Shown piece after piece: positions 55,960-64,000 of a DNA stretch of 64,000 bases. The stretch covers positions 29,472,996 through 29,536,995 of the forward strand of contig NC_050467.1 of NCBI RefSeq assembly GCF_013373865.1, read 5' to 3'. Position numbers and translations under genes: made by a program. How positions within the stretch are numbered: the stretch's first letter is position 1; every line of letters begins with the position of its first letter. A model generated the notes under the pieces. The model had not been told where the DNA came from, ran no database searches, and saw only the letters and a list, made by a program, of their open reading frames with translations. Source of the DNA: Monomorium pharaonis (Eukaryota > Arthropoda > Insecta > Hymenoptera > Formicidae).

Positions 55960-56740
55960 TCCTTAGCTTCCAGAATTTTATCTGTACTTTTTTATTCTCC
56001 ATTCTGTATCTTTTCGCATGGGCTACTATATTTTTCTGTACCTCTCTTTCTTTCTTCGTCCTGTCATTGTCTATGTAAATCTTCTTTTCTCCCAACTTAT
56101 TCTTATTATGCACGATCTTATTTCTATCTTCCCATTTTCTGAGTTTGACTTGAATCATTCTCCCTCCATTTATTGCTCTTGCTGTCTCAACTTCTATGTT
56201 CGTCTCTATGTTGTCTCTTAAGAATTTTTCTATTTCACTTTCTAGATTCTTACCTTGACTACTTGTCTCTAAACCTTTCATTATCACGTTTAGCTTCCTT
56301 TCCTCTCTTTCTTTCCTTTCCATGATCTTCCTTATTTCCTGTATCTCCTTTTCTGCTTCACTCTGGTCTGTTCTGGCTTTCGGTATTCCTCCTCTTGTCC
56401 TTGCTTCTAATATTTCTAGTCTGTTCTTTACTTCCTCTTTATTCGTGGCTCTTTCGCTATTTTCTATCCTTTCCTCCAGTTTATCCAGTCTCCTCTTCGT
56501 TTCTTCCCGGTATCTCCTATCCTCTTCCCTCATATAGTTTATTTCCTTTAATAGTTCTTCCTTCATTTTTTCCATCTCTCTTTTCTTATTATCTTTTTCT
56601 TCGTTAAACCTTTTCAACAACTCTAACATTATTTCCTTTTCGCTCTTTCCCATTGTTCCCCCATCTTCTCTGCGTTTGTGTCTTCCACTTCTCTCTCCAC
56701 CTCTACCGAACAGACCTCTCTCTCTACCTCCACCGAACAA
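55853..56740 (-). CDS. LINE ORF1, coiled-coil RNA-binding protein
   Basis: A 295-codon frame starting MFGGGRERGLFGRGGERSG. After the Gly/Arg head comes a long charged coiled coil (EMEKMKEELLKEINYMREED and REETKRRLDKLEERIENSER, residues about 60-120), then an RRM-like block (KLNVIMKGLETSSQGKNL, TARAINGGRMIQVKLRKWED, KKIYIDNDRTKKEREVQ) as in L1-type ORF1 proteins, which bind element RNA as trimers. Its end overlaps the ORF2 start by about 107 bp in another frame. Confidence 0.75.
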   Translation of the reverse strand: MFGGGRERGLFGRGGERSGRHKRREDGGTMGKSEKEIMLELLKRFNEEKDNKKREMEKMKEELLKEINYMREEDRRYREETKRRLDKLEERIENSERATNKEEVKNRLEILEARTRGGIPKARTDQSEAEKEIQEIRKIMERKEREERKLNVIMKGLETSSQGKNLESEIEKFLRDNIETNIEVETARAINGGRMIQVKLRKWEDRNKIVHNKNKLGEKKIYIDNDRTKKEREVQKNIVAHAKRYRMENKKVQIKFWKLRIEDKWYKWNETKEELEEDSTFREKRESKMDWDKKD

Positions 56741-56985
56741 ACCTCTCTCTCTACCTCCACCGAACAGACCTCTCTCTCCAAATCGATCTGCCGCGCACCT
56801 TCCAATACGCTTCTCTTATTTTGAGCTTTTTGTTCTTCACTTTCCGGAGAGATCTCTCCTCTTTTCCTCTTTACACTAATGTAATCTAAAATTGAGCCGT
56901 AACTTTGCGCTCTATCTCTCACCAGTCTTTCGGCGTTGGTTGGTCTTCCCTTTCTCTCTTCTTTTCCTTGCTCTTTCACCGTCCT
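56629..56985 (-). CDS. LINE ORF0 with 9-residue repeats
   Basis: Open from the 5' end of the LINE to 56629. It reads RPTNAERLVRDRAQSYGSIL, ISVKRKRGEISPESEE, then three tandem copies of REVCSVEVE (27-bp DNA repeat, about 56704-56786). The same repeat in the next frame supplies the GGGRERGLF start of ORF1. A start codon inside the LINE is not obvious; the first ATG lies in the flanking target duplication. It could be an N-terminal extension or a leader. Confidence 0.4.
   Translation of the reverse strand, partial: RTVKEQGKEERKGRPTNAERLVRDRAQSYGSILDYISVKRKRGEISPESEEQKAQNKRSVLEGARQIDLEREVCSVEVEREVCSVEVEREVCSVEVEREVEDTNAEKMGEQWERAKRK
56704..56786. repeat. 27-bp tandem repeat, three copies
   Basis: CTCTCTCTCTACCTCCACCG and AACAGAC/AACAAAC units repeated three times near the LINE 5' end, read in two overlapping frames. 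Confidence 0.8.
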
Positions 56986-57285
56986 CTGAAACAATTGATT
57001 ATACATTACAAAAAAATTGCTCTAATTCCTATAAAAGATGTCCTTAAAAAATTTTTAAAACTTCCTAATATTTTTATTAGTATTGTAAAATATATGAACG
57101 AATGTAAAAATAGCAATAGATTGCTAACTTCAGTTTACCATGGTCAAATGTGGAACTCTATACAATAAAAAAAAAATGCTATTATTTTACCAATAGCATT
57201 ATTTTTTGATGATTTTGAGATTAATAATCCATTGGGATCACACAAATCAATTCATAAATTAGGTGCGGTTTATATAAGTTTATTA

Positions 57286-57736
57286 GGTTTTATTATTATT
57301 ACCTAGTAATATAATGAATAATGTAATTATTTAAACGAATTTATCGTTAAGTAAACCATATGCGGTTCTTTCCGCTATGACAATACTGGATATGAAAATG
57401 TTATCATAGTTACAATGTGAACTCATAATTAATATGAAATATAATGTTAAATATCACGTGCGGTCTTTGCCGCTGCAAATACTATTAGTAAATATAATAA
57501 TAATATTGAATATAATAATATAGAAGAATATAGTGCGGATTTAACGCAATTAACTACACGCGGTTTCGCCGCTGCGAGTGTTCTTAATAATAATATATAA
57601 AATATATCTTAAATCTAATTAGCACACTGTATACCTATATATATATACTAAACAACTAATGACTTATGTGTCTAAGCTTATAACTAAATTGCACGGATCA
57701 CTGTCTCTACGCGCACTAAGTTCAGTCTTTGCTGAG
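57286..57736 (-). mobile_element. Right piece of LTR element X, presumed 3' LTR
   Basis: Begins at the end of the transposase half with TTATTATTATTACCTAGTAA. It contains GCGGTTCTTTCCGC, GCGGTCTTTGCCGC and GCGGTTTCGCCGC hairpin words, the counterparts (reverse strand) of those at 48.66-49.11 kb, and a TATATATATA at about 57640. With the minus-strand coding tail just to the right it reads as the 3' LTR of a minus-oriented element. Confidence 0.4.
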
Positions 57737-58070
57737 TCACAGCGTGACGTAACGCGATGCAGGGGGTACGCCGGGATCCTCCTCGTCCCCTTCATCGAAC
57801 TGAGCTGCCGGCTGAGTTGGCGGAACCAGTGAGTCATCCTCCCTCGGCTCGTCCGTCGGTGCCTGGCTTGCTAGTTGTATTGATATGTCCGAGTCGGGCG
57901 TCGAACTCGGCGTCGGCGTCGGCGTCGGCGTTGTCCTCGGCGTCGGTGTCGGCCTTGGTGTCGGCGTCGGCCTCGGTGTCAGCGTTTATTTCGGCGCCTC
58001 GTCCATCCTCGCCACGTTGATTCGGAGGTCTCGGATCGGTGCAGCGTCGGCTCCTGCTAGCGGCTGCAAG
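57737..58070 (-). pseudogene. C-terminal coding tail of LTR element X
   Basis: The minus frame ending TGA at 57737 reads back as PGVPPASRYVTL, QFDEGDEEDPG, SDISIQLASQAPTDEPRED, a Pro/Thr repeat (from the GTCGGC minisatellite at 57896-57990), an in-frame TAA at about 57989, and upstream IRDLRINVARMDEAPK. Acidic, Pro-rich tails like this end some gypsy polyproteins, but no enzyme motif is left, so the assignment rests mainly on position. Confidence 0.3.
57896..57990. repeat. (GGCGTC)n-type GC minisatellite
   Basis: Repeats of GGCGTC with CTCGGC and CTTGGT variants, about 15 hexamers, within the coding tail of element X. Confidence 0.75.
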
Positions 58071-59237
58071 GTTAGGTTAAGTTGGACGTCCCTCTCGTTG
58101 TGCGCCACCTTGTCGTGGTGAGAGGGCTCCCCCGGTGGCTCTGGGCCCCGATCCCGGGCGGACTTGTCCGCTTGGGAGACGGACCGCGGGCCGCTGGGGG
58201 TCTAAGAGCGCACGGTGCGGGGCCCGCCTGGGTCTCCGACCCGGATGGTTCCCGCACAAGAGGAGGCCAGCGACTCCCTCAGGGCTCCCCGCTAGAAAGG
58301 ATAAGTCCCATCGCTGGTAGGGGATGGGGACCCCGACTTCAAACCCCCGGGGACCCGGCACCGTTAGGGGAGAATTTCTATCCTCCCTCCGGGTCGGGGA
58401 GTCCCGATCCTTGGGTGGGGGCCTAAGGAGAGGGTACCCGGGAGGGAGCGCCGGAGAGGGGGGGGGGGCTCCACTTGGAGAACCCCGCTTCCTCTGACGC
58501 GTGGGGATGGGATGGGGTGGCGGTGGTGGGGTGGGGGGGCTACGCTCCGCGGGGCCCCCCCTCTTTCCTCCTCCGCCTCCCTTCCCTCCCCCGGGGTGGG
58601 GATGGGAGTGTGTTCTGGGGAGGTCGCCGGGGCCGCCCGGGCGTTCCCGGGGTCGGGGCCCGGCGACAAAAGATGGGACGGCCCCCGGGGCCGCTCGGAC
58701 TTATTCCGAGGTCGGGGCCCGGGGGCTGGGCCGCCGGGGCCGCTCGGGGGTAACCCGAGGTCTGGGCCTGGCGGCGACGCGGGACGAGTAACCCGACGGG
58801 ACGGCTCCTGCGTCCCTTCGAAGTCGTCCTGTCGAGTAGGCGGAGCCCCCTCTCCGTGGAGGGCATTGCCCCGCGGAGGGGTGGCGTGCTGGTCGCCACG
58901 GCGGGCAAGTCCCTGGAGGAAGCGCAGCCTCCTGGAACCCATCCGTCCGTGGGGCCCCTCGGGTGGTGCCACCCATCACGGTGCCCGGGACGTCGAAGAC
59001 CCGGGACCCCTAAAAGCCCGCGGCGCCGTGGGCCTTGATGCCCCGGTCCGCGGGTCAGTAAGGGGCAGGAGCCCAGTGCCGGGGATGATTATTCCCCCGG
59101 CCCGAGGCATATGCCGGCCCCCCGGGGGAACTCGGGGCCCCGTCCAGGGGCCAATTTATTGGTCCCCGTGCGGGTGAGGGCACGCCCGGTCGGTGGAGCC
59201 GTGATGGGGAGTGGGATCTTCAGCATTTCTTTTTATC

Positions 59238-61948
59238 ATGTCTTTGGGTTCGGGAAAGGGGAAGCGCTATAAGCGTATAGCGGAGATGGCCGGGGACTCA
59301 GGGTCGGAGGACGAGTCCCGGGCCGACGAGGGCCTCTCCAGAAAGTCGGCTCGGGTTGAGGCTGCCGAGGGAGGTAGGGAGGGAGGCGCTTCACCCGCAC
59401 CGTCGTTTGTCTCCACGGTGGTTGAGATATCGGACATCGTGTCGGACAGCGGCGGCGAGCCGTCTGTGAGCGGGGAAGGCCCCGTCGAGGGAGAGAAGAA
59501 GAGGAGGGGGGGGGAAGCCGGCCACCACGGGCGACTATGTCCAACTGGCACAGGCCAAGGAGCGCCTGGTGGAGGCCTCCCGAAAGGAGATGGCCCTGGA
59601 GGAGGAAAGGGCCATATTGGACCCTATGACCGGGCTTTCGGAAAAGCTCCGGAAACAGGGGTCCAGTACGATGGAAAAATTTGCCGAGGAGTATCGGAGG
59701 GCCCCGGTGAATGATTTGGCGGCGGCTGTCGCTACGAGTGCTGAGGCGGTGCTGAAATGCACCAGCATATCCAGAGGCCTCAAAAGCACCGTAGCGAAGC
59801 GTATACGGGAGGAGACCTGCAGGGCGGCGGCGTGTGCTACGCTGCTGTCGCTGCAGGCCCAGAAGCCGCCGGAGGAAGGGGCGGCCGAAGAGATGGCCGC
59901 CCTAAGAAGAGAGCTGGAGGCCGCTCGGAGGGAGAGCGGCCAGCTCAAGGAGGAAATCCGGGCCCTCCGAGACAGGGCGGCCGAGCTGCCGCCCCTGGAA
60001 CGGCGACAGGCGGCCGCCAGAATAAGGTCGCCGTCCCCCCACGGGGGGACCAGAGAGACGAGACTCTCCCTGCCGAGCGCCGGAGGGCGCTCGGAAATGG
60101 ATGTGGACCCGCCCCCCACCCCACCGCGGTCGGCGAGGGGGGGTGATGGCGGGCCCGTCCCGGACAGGGGGGCTCGTGGGGTAGGAGGGGGACCGGGCGG
60201 CGGAGGCGACGACGGGTTGGTCGTGCTCCCCCCGCTCGTACCTCCCACACTGGGAGGGAAGATGAGGGATATCCCGGACGAGAGGACCGTGAACGCCCAG
60301 ATTGGGCGCAGGCTCGCCGGGGTAGACCTCGAGGCGGCCGTCATGGCCCGGCTAGATGCCATCTTCGAAGGGTGGCTGGCCGGGAAGCCTGAGATGGCGG
60401 CCGCCGTCGCGGGTCGGGGGGCCCGCCGGCCCGGCGGCGTCGGGGAGGGGTGGGCCGCCCGCGGTTTGTCCGCGGGGCGGCCCCTCACAACCCGCCGCCG
60501 GCGGGGCGGTTTGGGCGCCCTCCCCTCCCGTAAGTGGGGGCGGCGACGGCGACAGCGGCGGCGGCGGCGGGAGCCGCAAGAAGAAAAAGAAGAGAAAGAA
60601 GGGGGGTGGGGGACCGGGGGGCCCGGGCGCGGGTGCCCCCGGGCCCGCCGCGCTGGTCGGGGCCGCCGCTTGGGACACGCGGGCCGTTGGGCCGGCGGGC
60701 CCGGGCGGGGCGGCCTCCGACGCGGACCGGGGATGGTCCGTGGCTTTGCGCTGGCGGGGGCGGTGTCGTGCCTCTAGGCCCGTTCCGGCCCCCGCCCCGG
60801 TTCCGCAGGGGGGCGGCGGGGCGGTTCGCTCGTACGCGAGCGTCGCCTCTGCCGCCCCCTCGGGGGCCCGGGGTGGCGCTGCTCGGCGGGGCGGTAGTGG
60901 CGCTGCCGGGGGGGGGCGGGTGCTCCGGTGCCCCCCGCTCCTCCGGCGGCTGCCGCCGGCGTGGAGGAGGTCGCCGGCTACCCGGGCGGTCACCATCACG
61001 TGTGAGGATGGGGCCTATGCCGAGACCTTGAGGGAGGCCAGGTCTAAGATAGACCTGGCGTCCCTCGGGGTCTCCGAGGTCAAACCTAGGAGGGCGCAGA
61101 CGGGGGCCCTGCTCCTGGAGGTCCCGAACAGCGACGGCCAGGGCGGGGCCGACCGCCTGGCCGAAAAGCTCCGCCAAGTACTGGAGGGGAAGGAGGGAGT
61201 TAGGGTCGCCCAGCCGGTCAAGATGGCCGAACTTAGGCTGGGTGGCCTCGAGGAGTCGGTCACGCCCGATGAGATCAGGCGGGCGGTGGCCGACAGGGGC
61301 GGGTGTCCCATGGGGGACATTAAGCTGGGTAAGTCTAGGAGGGCCCCGGGCGGCCTCTTCACCGTCTGGGCGCGATGCCCTTTGGCGGCGGCTAACCGGA
61401 TTGTCGCTGTCGGTGGAGGACGCCTGACGGTTGGGGGTTGGTTCCGGATGAGGGCGGAGCTCCTGGACGTGCGCCCCCTGCAGTGCTTCAGGTGCCTGCA
61501 GAGGGGACACGTCAGGAGCATGTGCGGTAGCAGGGTGGACAGGAGCGATACCTGCTACCGCTGCGGGAGGGCGGGGCACCGGGCGGCCGGGTGTACGGCG
61601 CCCGCGAGGTGCCCCGTGTGCGCGGAGGCGGGCCGCCTCAGCGGTCACCGAGTGGGCGGTCCGCTCTGCGGCGCCCCGGTGGTCCGGGGCGGCCTGCTTC
61701 CGGGGCGTGGAGCGCGCGCGGGCGTGACTGCGCCGGTGGGCGCGGGGGGTCGCGTGCTCTCCGGGGGGGCCAGCCTGGTCCTGGGTGGGGTCGCCGCCGC
61801 CGCTGCTGTTGCGGTGGCGGCTGGCGAGCCTATGGAGGCGGATCCCCTCCCGGAGGGGGTTGGGGGACCGCCTCTGCCGCAGAGGGCGTCGCGGACTGAC
61901 CCTGGGGGCGCGGAGAACGCCCGATTGAGCGTCCATAATGCGCCTTAA
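59238..61948 (+). pseudogene. R1-like ORF1 (gag-like, CCHC), two frame slips
   Basis: Starts MSLGSGKGKRYKRIAEMAGD in one frame; a G-run at about 59502-59514 slips the frame to KPATTGDYVQLAQAKERLVE and a coiled-coil-like domain (EEMAALRRELEAARRESGQL). A second slip in the GC-rich tract at about 60.4-60.5 kb leads to the long last frame with a Lys run, then VTITCEDGAYAETLREAR, a conserved core to ADRGGCPMGDIKL, and three zinc knuckles: CFRCLQRGHVRSMC, CYRCGRAGHRAAGC and CPVC...C. The frame ends at 61948. ORF1 proteins of this clade bind element RNA. Both breaks are in G-rich tracts, so they may be sequencing or assembly slips rather than real mutations. Confidence 0.75.
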
Positions 61949-63130
61949 GTTCGTCCAGGCAAATCTCAACCACGCCCGCCACGCCCAGGACTTGCTCATG
62001 CAGCGACTTCTGGAGCGCGGCGGGGCGATAGGGGTGATTGCGGCCGGGTCCCGTCGGGAGACCCCGTTTGGCTCCGCAATGGCGGCGGCACCGTGGCGGT
62101 AACGTGGCCGCGCAGTGCTGCTGTCTCATTCCGGATGGGGTTCAGGGAGCCTCTTACGTGTGGGCCCGGGGGAGGGAGGTGGACATCGTGGCGGTGTACC
62201 TTCCTCTCTCTTGGCCTCTTCGGCGGGTTCAGCAACAACTGGACGAGCTGGGGGCTCGCATTCGAGCTTCCCTGGGACGGCCGACCCTGGTGGCGGGGGA
62301 CTTCAACGCGAAATCCGCGTCTTAAGGTTCCCCGCGCACCGATGTCAGAGGGGAGGTCGTCGAGCACTGAGCGGCGGAGCTTGGCCTCGTCCTGGTCAAC
62401 GACGGCGGAGTCCCGACGTGCGTAGCGTGGAGGGGGGAGTCCATCGTGGATCTCACGTGGGCTTCCCCCTCCGCGCGTCCCTGGATTAGGGACTGGCGCG
62501 TCGCGGACGACGTCGAAACGCTGTCGGACCACCGGTATATCAAGATGGATATAACGGTGAGCGGGGGGGGGTGCCCCCGGGGGACGGACGGACCGGCGCC
62601 GGGGCGCGCCCGGACCGTTTAAGAAGTGGGCCGTGGGAAGGCTGGACGAGGACCGGCTCCACGGCTTCCTCGCGGCCGGGACGTGGGCGGACGCCGGGTG
62701 TTCTCCCCTTGGGGCGGACCGTGCGGAGGACGGGGCGCGGGCCTGTCGGGCCTCCTCACCCGGGCGTGCGACTTCGCGATGCCCAGGGTGGGGCGACAGG
62801 TCCGGCGGTCGGTGTACTGGTGGTCCGACGAGCTGGCCGGACTGCGGAGGGCCGCGGTTCGGGCCAGGAGGGGCTGGACGAGAGCCAAAAGGAGGAGAGG
62901 TTCCTCCCCGTCGCCCGGGCTCCTCGCCGCCGCCGAGGAGGCATGAAACGGATATAGGGCCGCTAGGAGGCTCCTTGGCCGCGCAATTGCCGCGGCCAAG
63001 AACAAGGCTTGGGGGGAGCTCCTCCGCACCATCGACGACGATCCGTGGGGGAGACCCTATCGGATCGTCATGGGTAAGATGGTGTGGGGGAGCGGGACTC
63101 TCCCTCCCCCGCGGGACCGGGGGGAGGAGA
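61938..63130 (+). pseudogene. R1-like ORF2, endonuclease part, frameshifted
   Basis: The start ATG overlaps the ORF1 stop within ATGCGCCTTAA. It reads MRLKFVQANLNHARHAQDLL, then after frame changes VDIVAVYLPLS, RPTLVAGDFNAKS (catalytic Asp), ESIVDLTWASPSA and DVETLSDHRYIKMDI (catalytic His), the full endonuclease core. Further on come FKKWAVGRLDEDRLHGFL and the R1-typical KNKAWGELLRTIDDDPWGRP in broken frames. The catalytic Glu region and the reverse transcriptase are not recognisable. Function would be site-specific nicking for insertion; this copy is dead. Confidence 0.7.
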
Positions 63131-64000
63131 CCCTGAAACCGCCTCCAGGAGGTGAAATAACGAAAAGATCACCTACACCATCGACGTCCAAGAGCCAGGA
63201 TGAACAGGAGATAGCAGCGACGAACGTGGAGGACAGCGGAGAGCGGAGCGCGACCAAACAATCTTGTGTAAGACTGGAGAGGTTAGAGGAGCGCGGAAAA
63301 TGAATAATCGCGTGTTAAAAAGACGAAAAGACGCGAGTTAAGGTTTTTAGTTTTCAGGATTCTGTTCTGTTAAATTTTATCTTTTCTGTTGAATAGATAT
63401 ATATTTTTTATTATTATTATTATATATACAAGATAAAGTTTCTTTATGATTTTATTATTATTTCAAGTCTATTTTTTAATAGCATGTAAGTTTGCGTTGA
63501 GCGAAAGCTGCGATATTATTAACGCATTAGATAAAGCGAGAAATTCGTTAAAAAATTCATACTAATTTCTTTTATAATTTTTTCACAGAATTATTATTAT
63601 TATTAAAAATATATGCATGTTTTATAACATTTACTAGCAGTAAGTTTTATAGCATTAAGGATAGTGTTAGCAAAACCGAGCTGACAGATAACTGTCAGAT
63701 AGATATACGAAGATTTCGTGATATTAATTATACAAGCGTTGAAAAAACGTAACGTGATTTTTCACGTATGAAAAATTTTTATTATTTTATTTTAATTCGC
63801 TGAAAGAACGAAAAGAATAAAGTCACGCGAGAATTTACTTTAAATGTTAAACTGTCAAATATTTTGCGTTAGCATGAATCAGCTGTTAGAGCAGATACTT
63901 GATTACTATTTGAATGCGAGAGCGCCGTTTATATCGGCGCGAGTGCCGGAACCGCCCAGCGCTGAGCGCGGAGTGCGTGTCGGGTGACTTCGGAAAGTCA
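63131..64000. other. Right end of window, unassigned
   Basis: A frame continues to 63303 (PTPSTSKSQDEQEIAAT, then a basic tail ending LEERGK) beyond the R1 break. It may be the start of a gag-like protein of another element. The rest is AT-rich with a (TTA)n run at about 63409 and, at the extreme right, a GC-rich patch starting near 63920. I see no complete gene. Confidence 0.3.

Larger units (their letters stand above)
52394..56987 (-). mobile_element. 4.6-kb LINE with 15-bp target duplication
   Basis: GAAACAATTGATTAT stands at 52379-52393 and again at 56988-57002, a 15-bp target duplication. On the minus strand the element runs from an apparently complete 5' end at 56987 to a (TAA)n-type tail at 52394-52420. 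It carries three ORFs (ORF0, ORF1, ORF2). Endonuclease type and tail suggest the jockey/I group; clade not settled. Only two frameshifts in ORF2, so it is fairly young. It interrupts the N-terminal half of transposase B. Confidence 0.9.
51969..57285 (+). pseudogene. EnSpm/CACTA-like transposase B, N-terminal half, split by a LINE
   Basis: Starts MSISHSISEDPTSNEDPTSS (51969) and continues through NRKNVHKIVNNIFHTYLSE and, in another frame, YLVNTNCLIKPSLITIHFFL. A LINE occupies 52394-56987. Across it the frame resumes HYKKIALIPIKDVLKKFLK, then ALFFDDFEINNPLGSHKSIH and AVYISLLG, where it stops at 57285. The DDFEINNPLGSH block corresponds to YDELEVANPLGSH in element A, and the last residues abut those that open the minus-strand half (LLGLPPQYC). 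It is the N-terminal half of the same gene. A TAA in AATTCTATACAATAA (about 57165) and frameshifts add to the damage. Confidence 0.65.
58072..63130 (+). mobile_element. R1-clade non-LTR retrotransposon, 3'-truncated
   Basis: Very GC-rich, in sharp contrast to the AT-rich left flank. A leader of about 1.1 kb precedes ORF1 (59238-61948) and ORF2 (from 61938), which overlap by 11 bases. ORF1 carries three C-terminal CCHC-type knuckles and ORF2 an endonuclease, both typical of the R1 clade. ORF2 ends soon after the endonuclease (the DDPWGRPYRIVMGKM block), and the remaining reverse transcriptase is absent, so the 3' two-thirds of ORF2 and the 3' end are lost. The left border is placed where the coding tail of X ends (AAGGTTAGGTTAAG). 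No 28S rDNA flank is visible. Confidence 0.75.

Noticed and set aside
52424..56889. Many Ser/Leu/Phe-rich plus-strand ORFs
   Set aside because: Antisense shadows of the Lys/Glu-rich LINE ORFs.
58082..59177. Long GC-rich ORFs in the R1 leader on both strands
   Set aside because: No conserved motif; expected by chance at this GC content.
59535..60999. Minus-strand 317- and 215-codon ORFs over R1 ORF1
   Set aside because: Antisense to the coiled-coil and zinc-knuckle ORF1, which carries the recognisable family motifs.
1..64000. CRISPR arrays, tRNA or rRNA genes, telomeric arrays
   Set aside because: No regularly spaced repeats with unique spacers, no cloverleaf or rRNA signature noticed, and the few CCTAACC words are isolated.

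Overview
The window looks like transposon-dense DNA from an arthropod, most likely a hymenopteran such as an ant. The support is the mix of element types: an R1-clade non-LTR element, Ty3/gypsy elements (one CsRn1-like), hAT, P/THAP, Merlin, PIF/Harbinger and EnSpm/CACTA-like DNA transposons, a jockey/I-like LINE, many short palindromic MITEs, and AT-rich spacers with spliced genes using GTAAGT...AG introns. The species call is an inference. I see no rRNA, tRNA, CRISPR array or bacterial-type operon. Almost every recognisable gene belongs to a mobile element. The one candidate host gene is a small gene on the minus strand (9.9-13.0 kb) with a low-complexity middle.

Layout. 0-2.2 kb: the 5' end of a Merlin-like transposase at the window edge, a degenerate MITE and a GC-rich LTR-like block. 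2.2-7.2 kb: a very long imperfect palindrome (arms about 1.2-1.3 kb), one arm split by a 2.39-kb non-coding insertion with 9-bp direct flanks. 7.2-9.2 kb: a shrunken LTR element with a gag and a tRNA-Pro-type primer site. 9.7-13.0 kb: MITEs and the candidate host gene, whose first intron holds a 1.9-kb solo LTR. 13.0-21.8 kb: a hAT transposon (8-bp target duplication CGCCCGGC) containing a near-pristine gypsy element with an uninterrupted 1446-codon gag-pol ORF and LTRs differing at one base. 21.8-24.3 kb: a fossil THAP/P-element-like transposase, split by a solo LTR and cut by the hAT. 25.4-28.5 kb: a three-level nest, a MITE containing a complete Merlin transposon containing a foldback element. 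28.5-32.1 kb: a decayed CsRn1-like gypsy truncated in its integrase. 32.1-35.5 kb: a GC-rich block with an unassigned ORF and a 61-bp minisatellite. 35.5-41.2 kb: an EnSpm/CACTA-like transposase pseudogene broken by two solo LTRs. 41.5-44.2 kb: a Harbinger-like element with an intact four-exon Myb/SANT gene but only the first piece of its nuclease. 44.3-57.3 kb: a second EnSpm-like element with accessory genes; its transposase is split into a C-terminal half on the minus strand and an N-terminal half on the plus strand, each abutting a piece of the same LTR element, and the N-terminal half also carries a 4.6-kb LINE with a 15-bp target duplication. 58.1-63.1 kb: a GC-rich R1-clade element, 3'-truncated. 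The remainder is unassigned.

Read together, the junctions give a relative chronology: EnSpm-like, Harbinger, P and hAT elements are the oldest layer, LTR insertions and the LINE came later, and the gypsy inside the hAT is the freshest insertion. The features most worth following up are the split and inverted EnSpm transposase, the Myb-only Harbinger element, the complete Merlin element and the candidate host gene.
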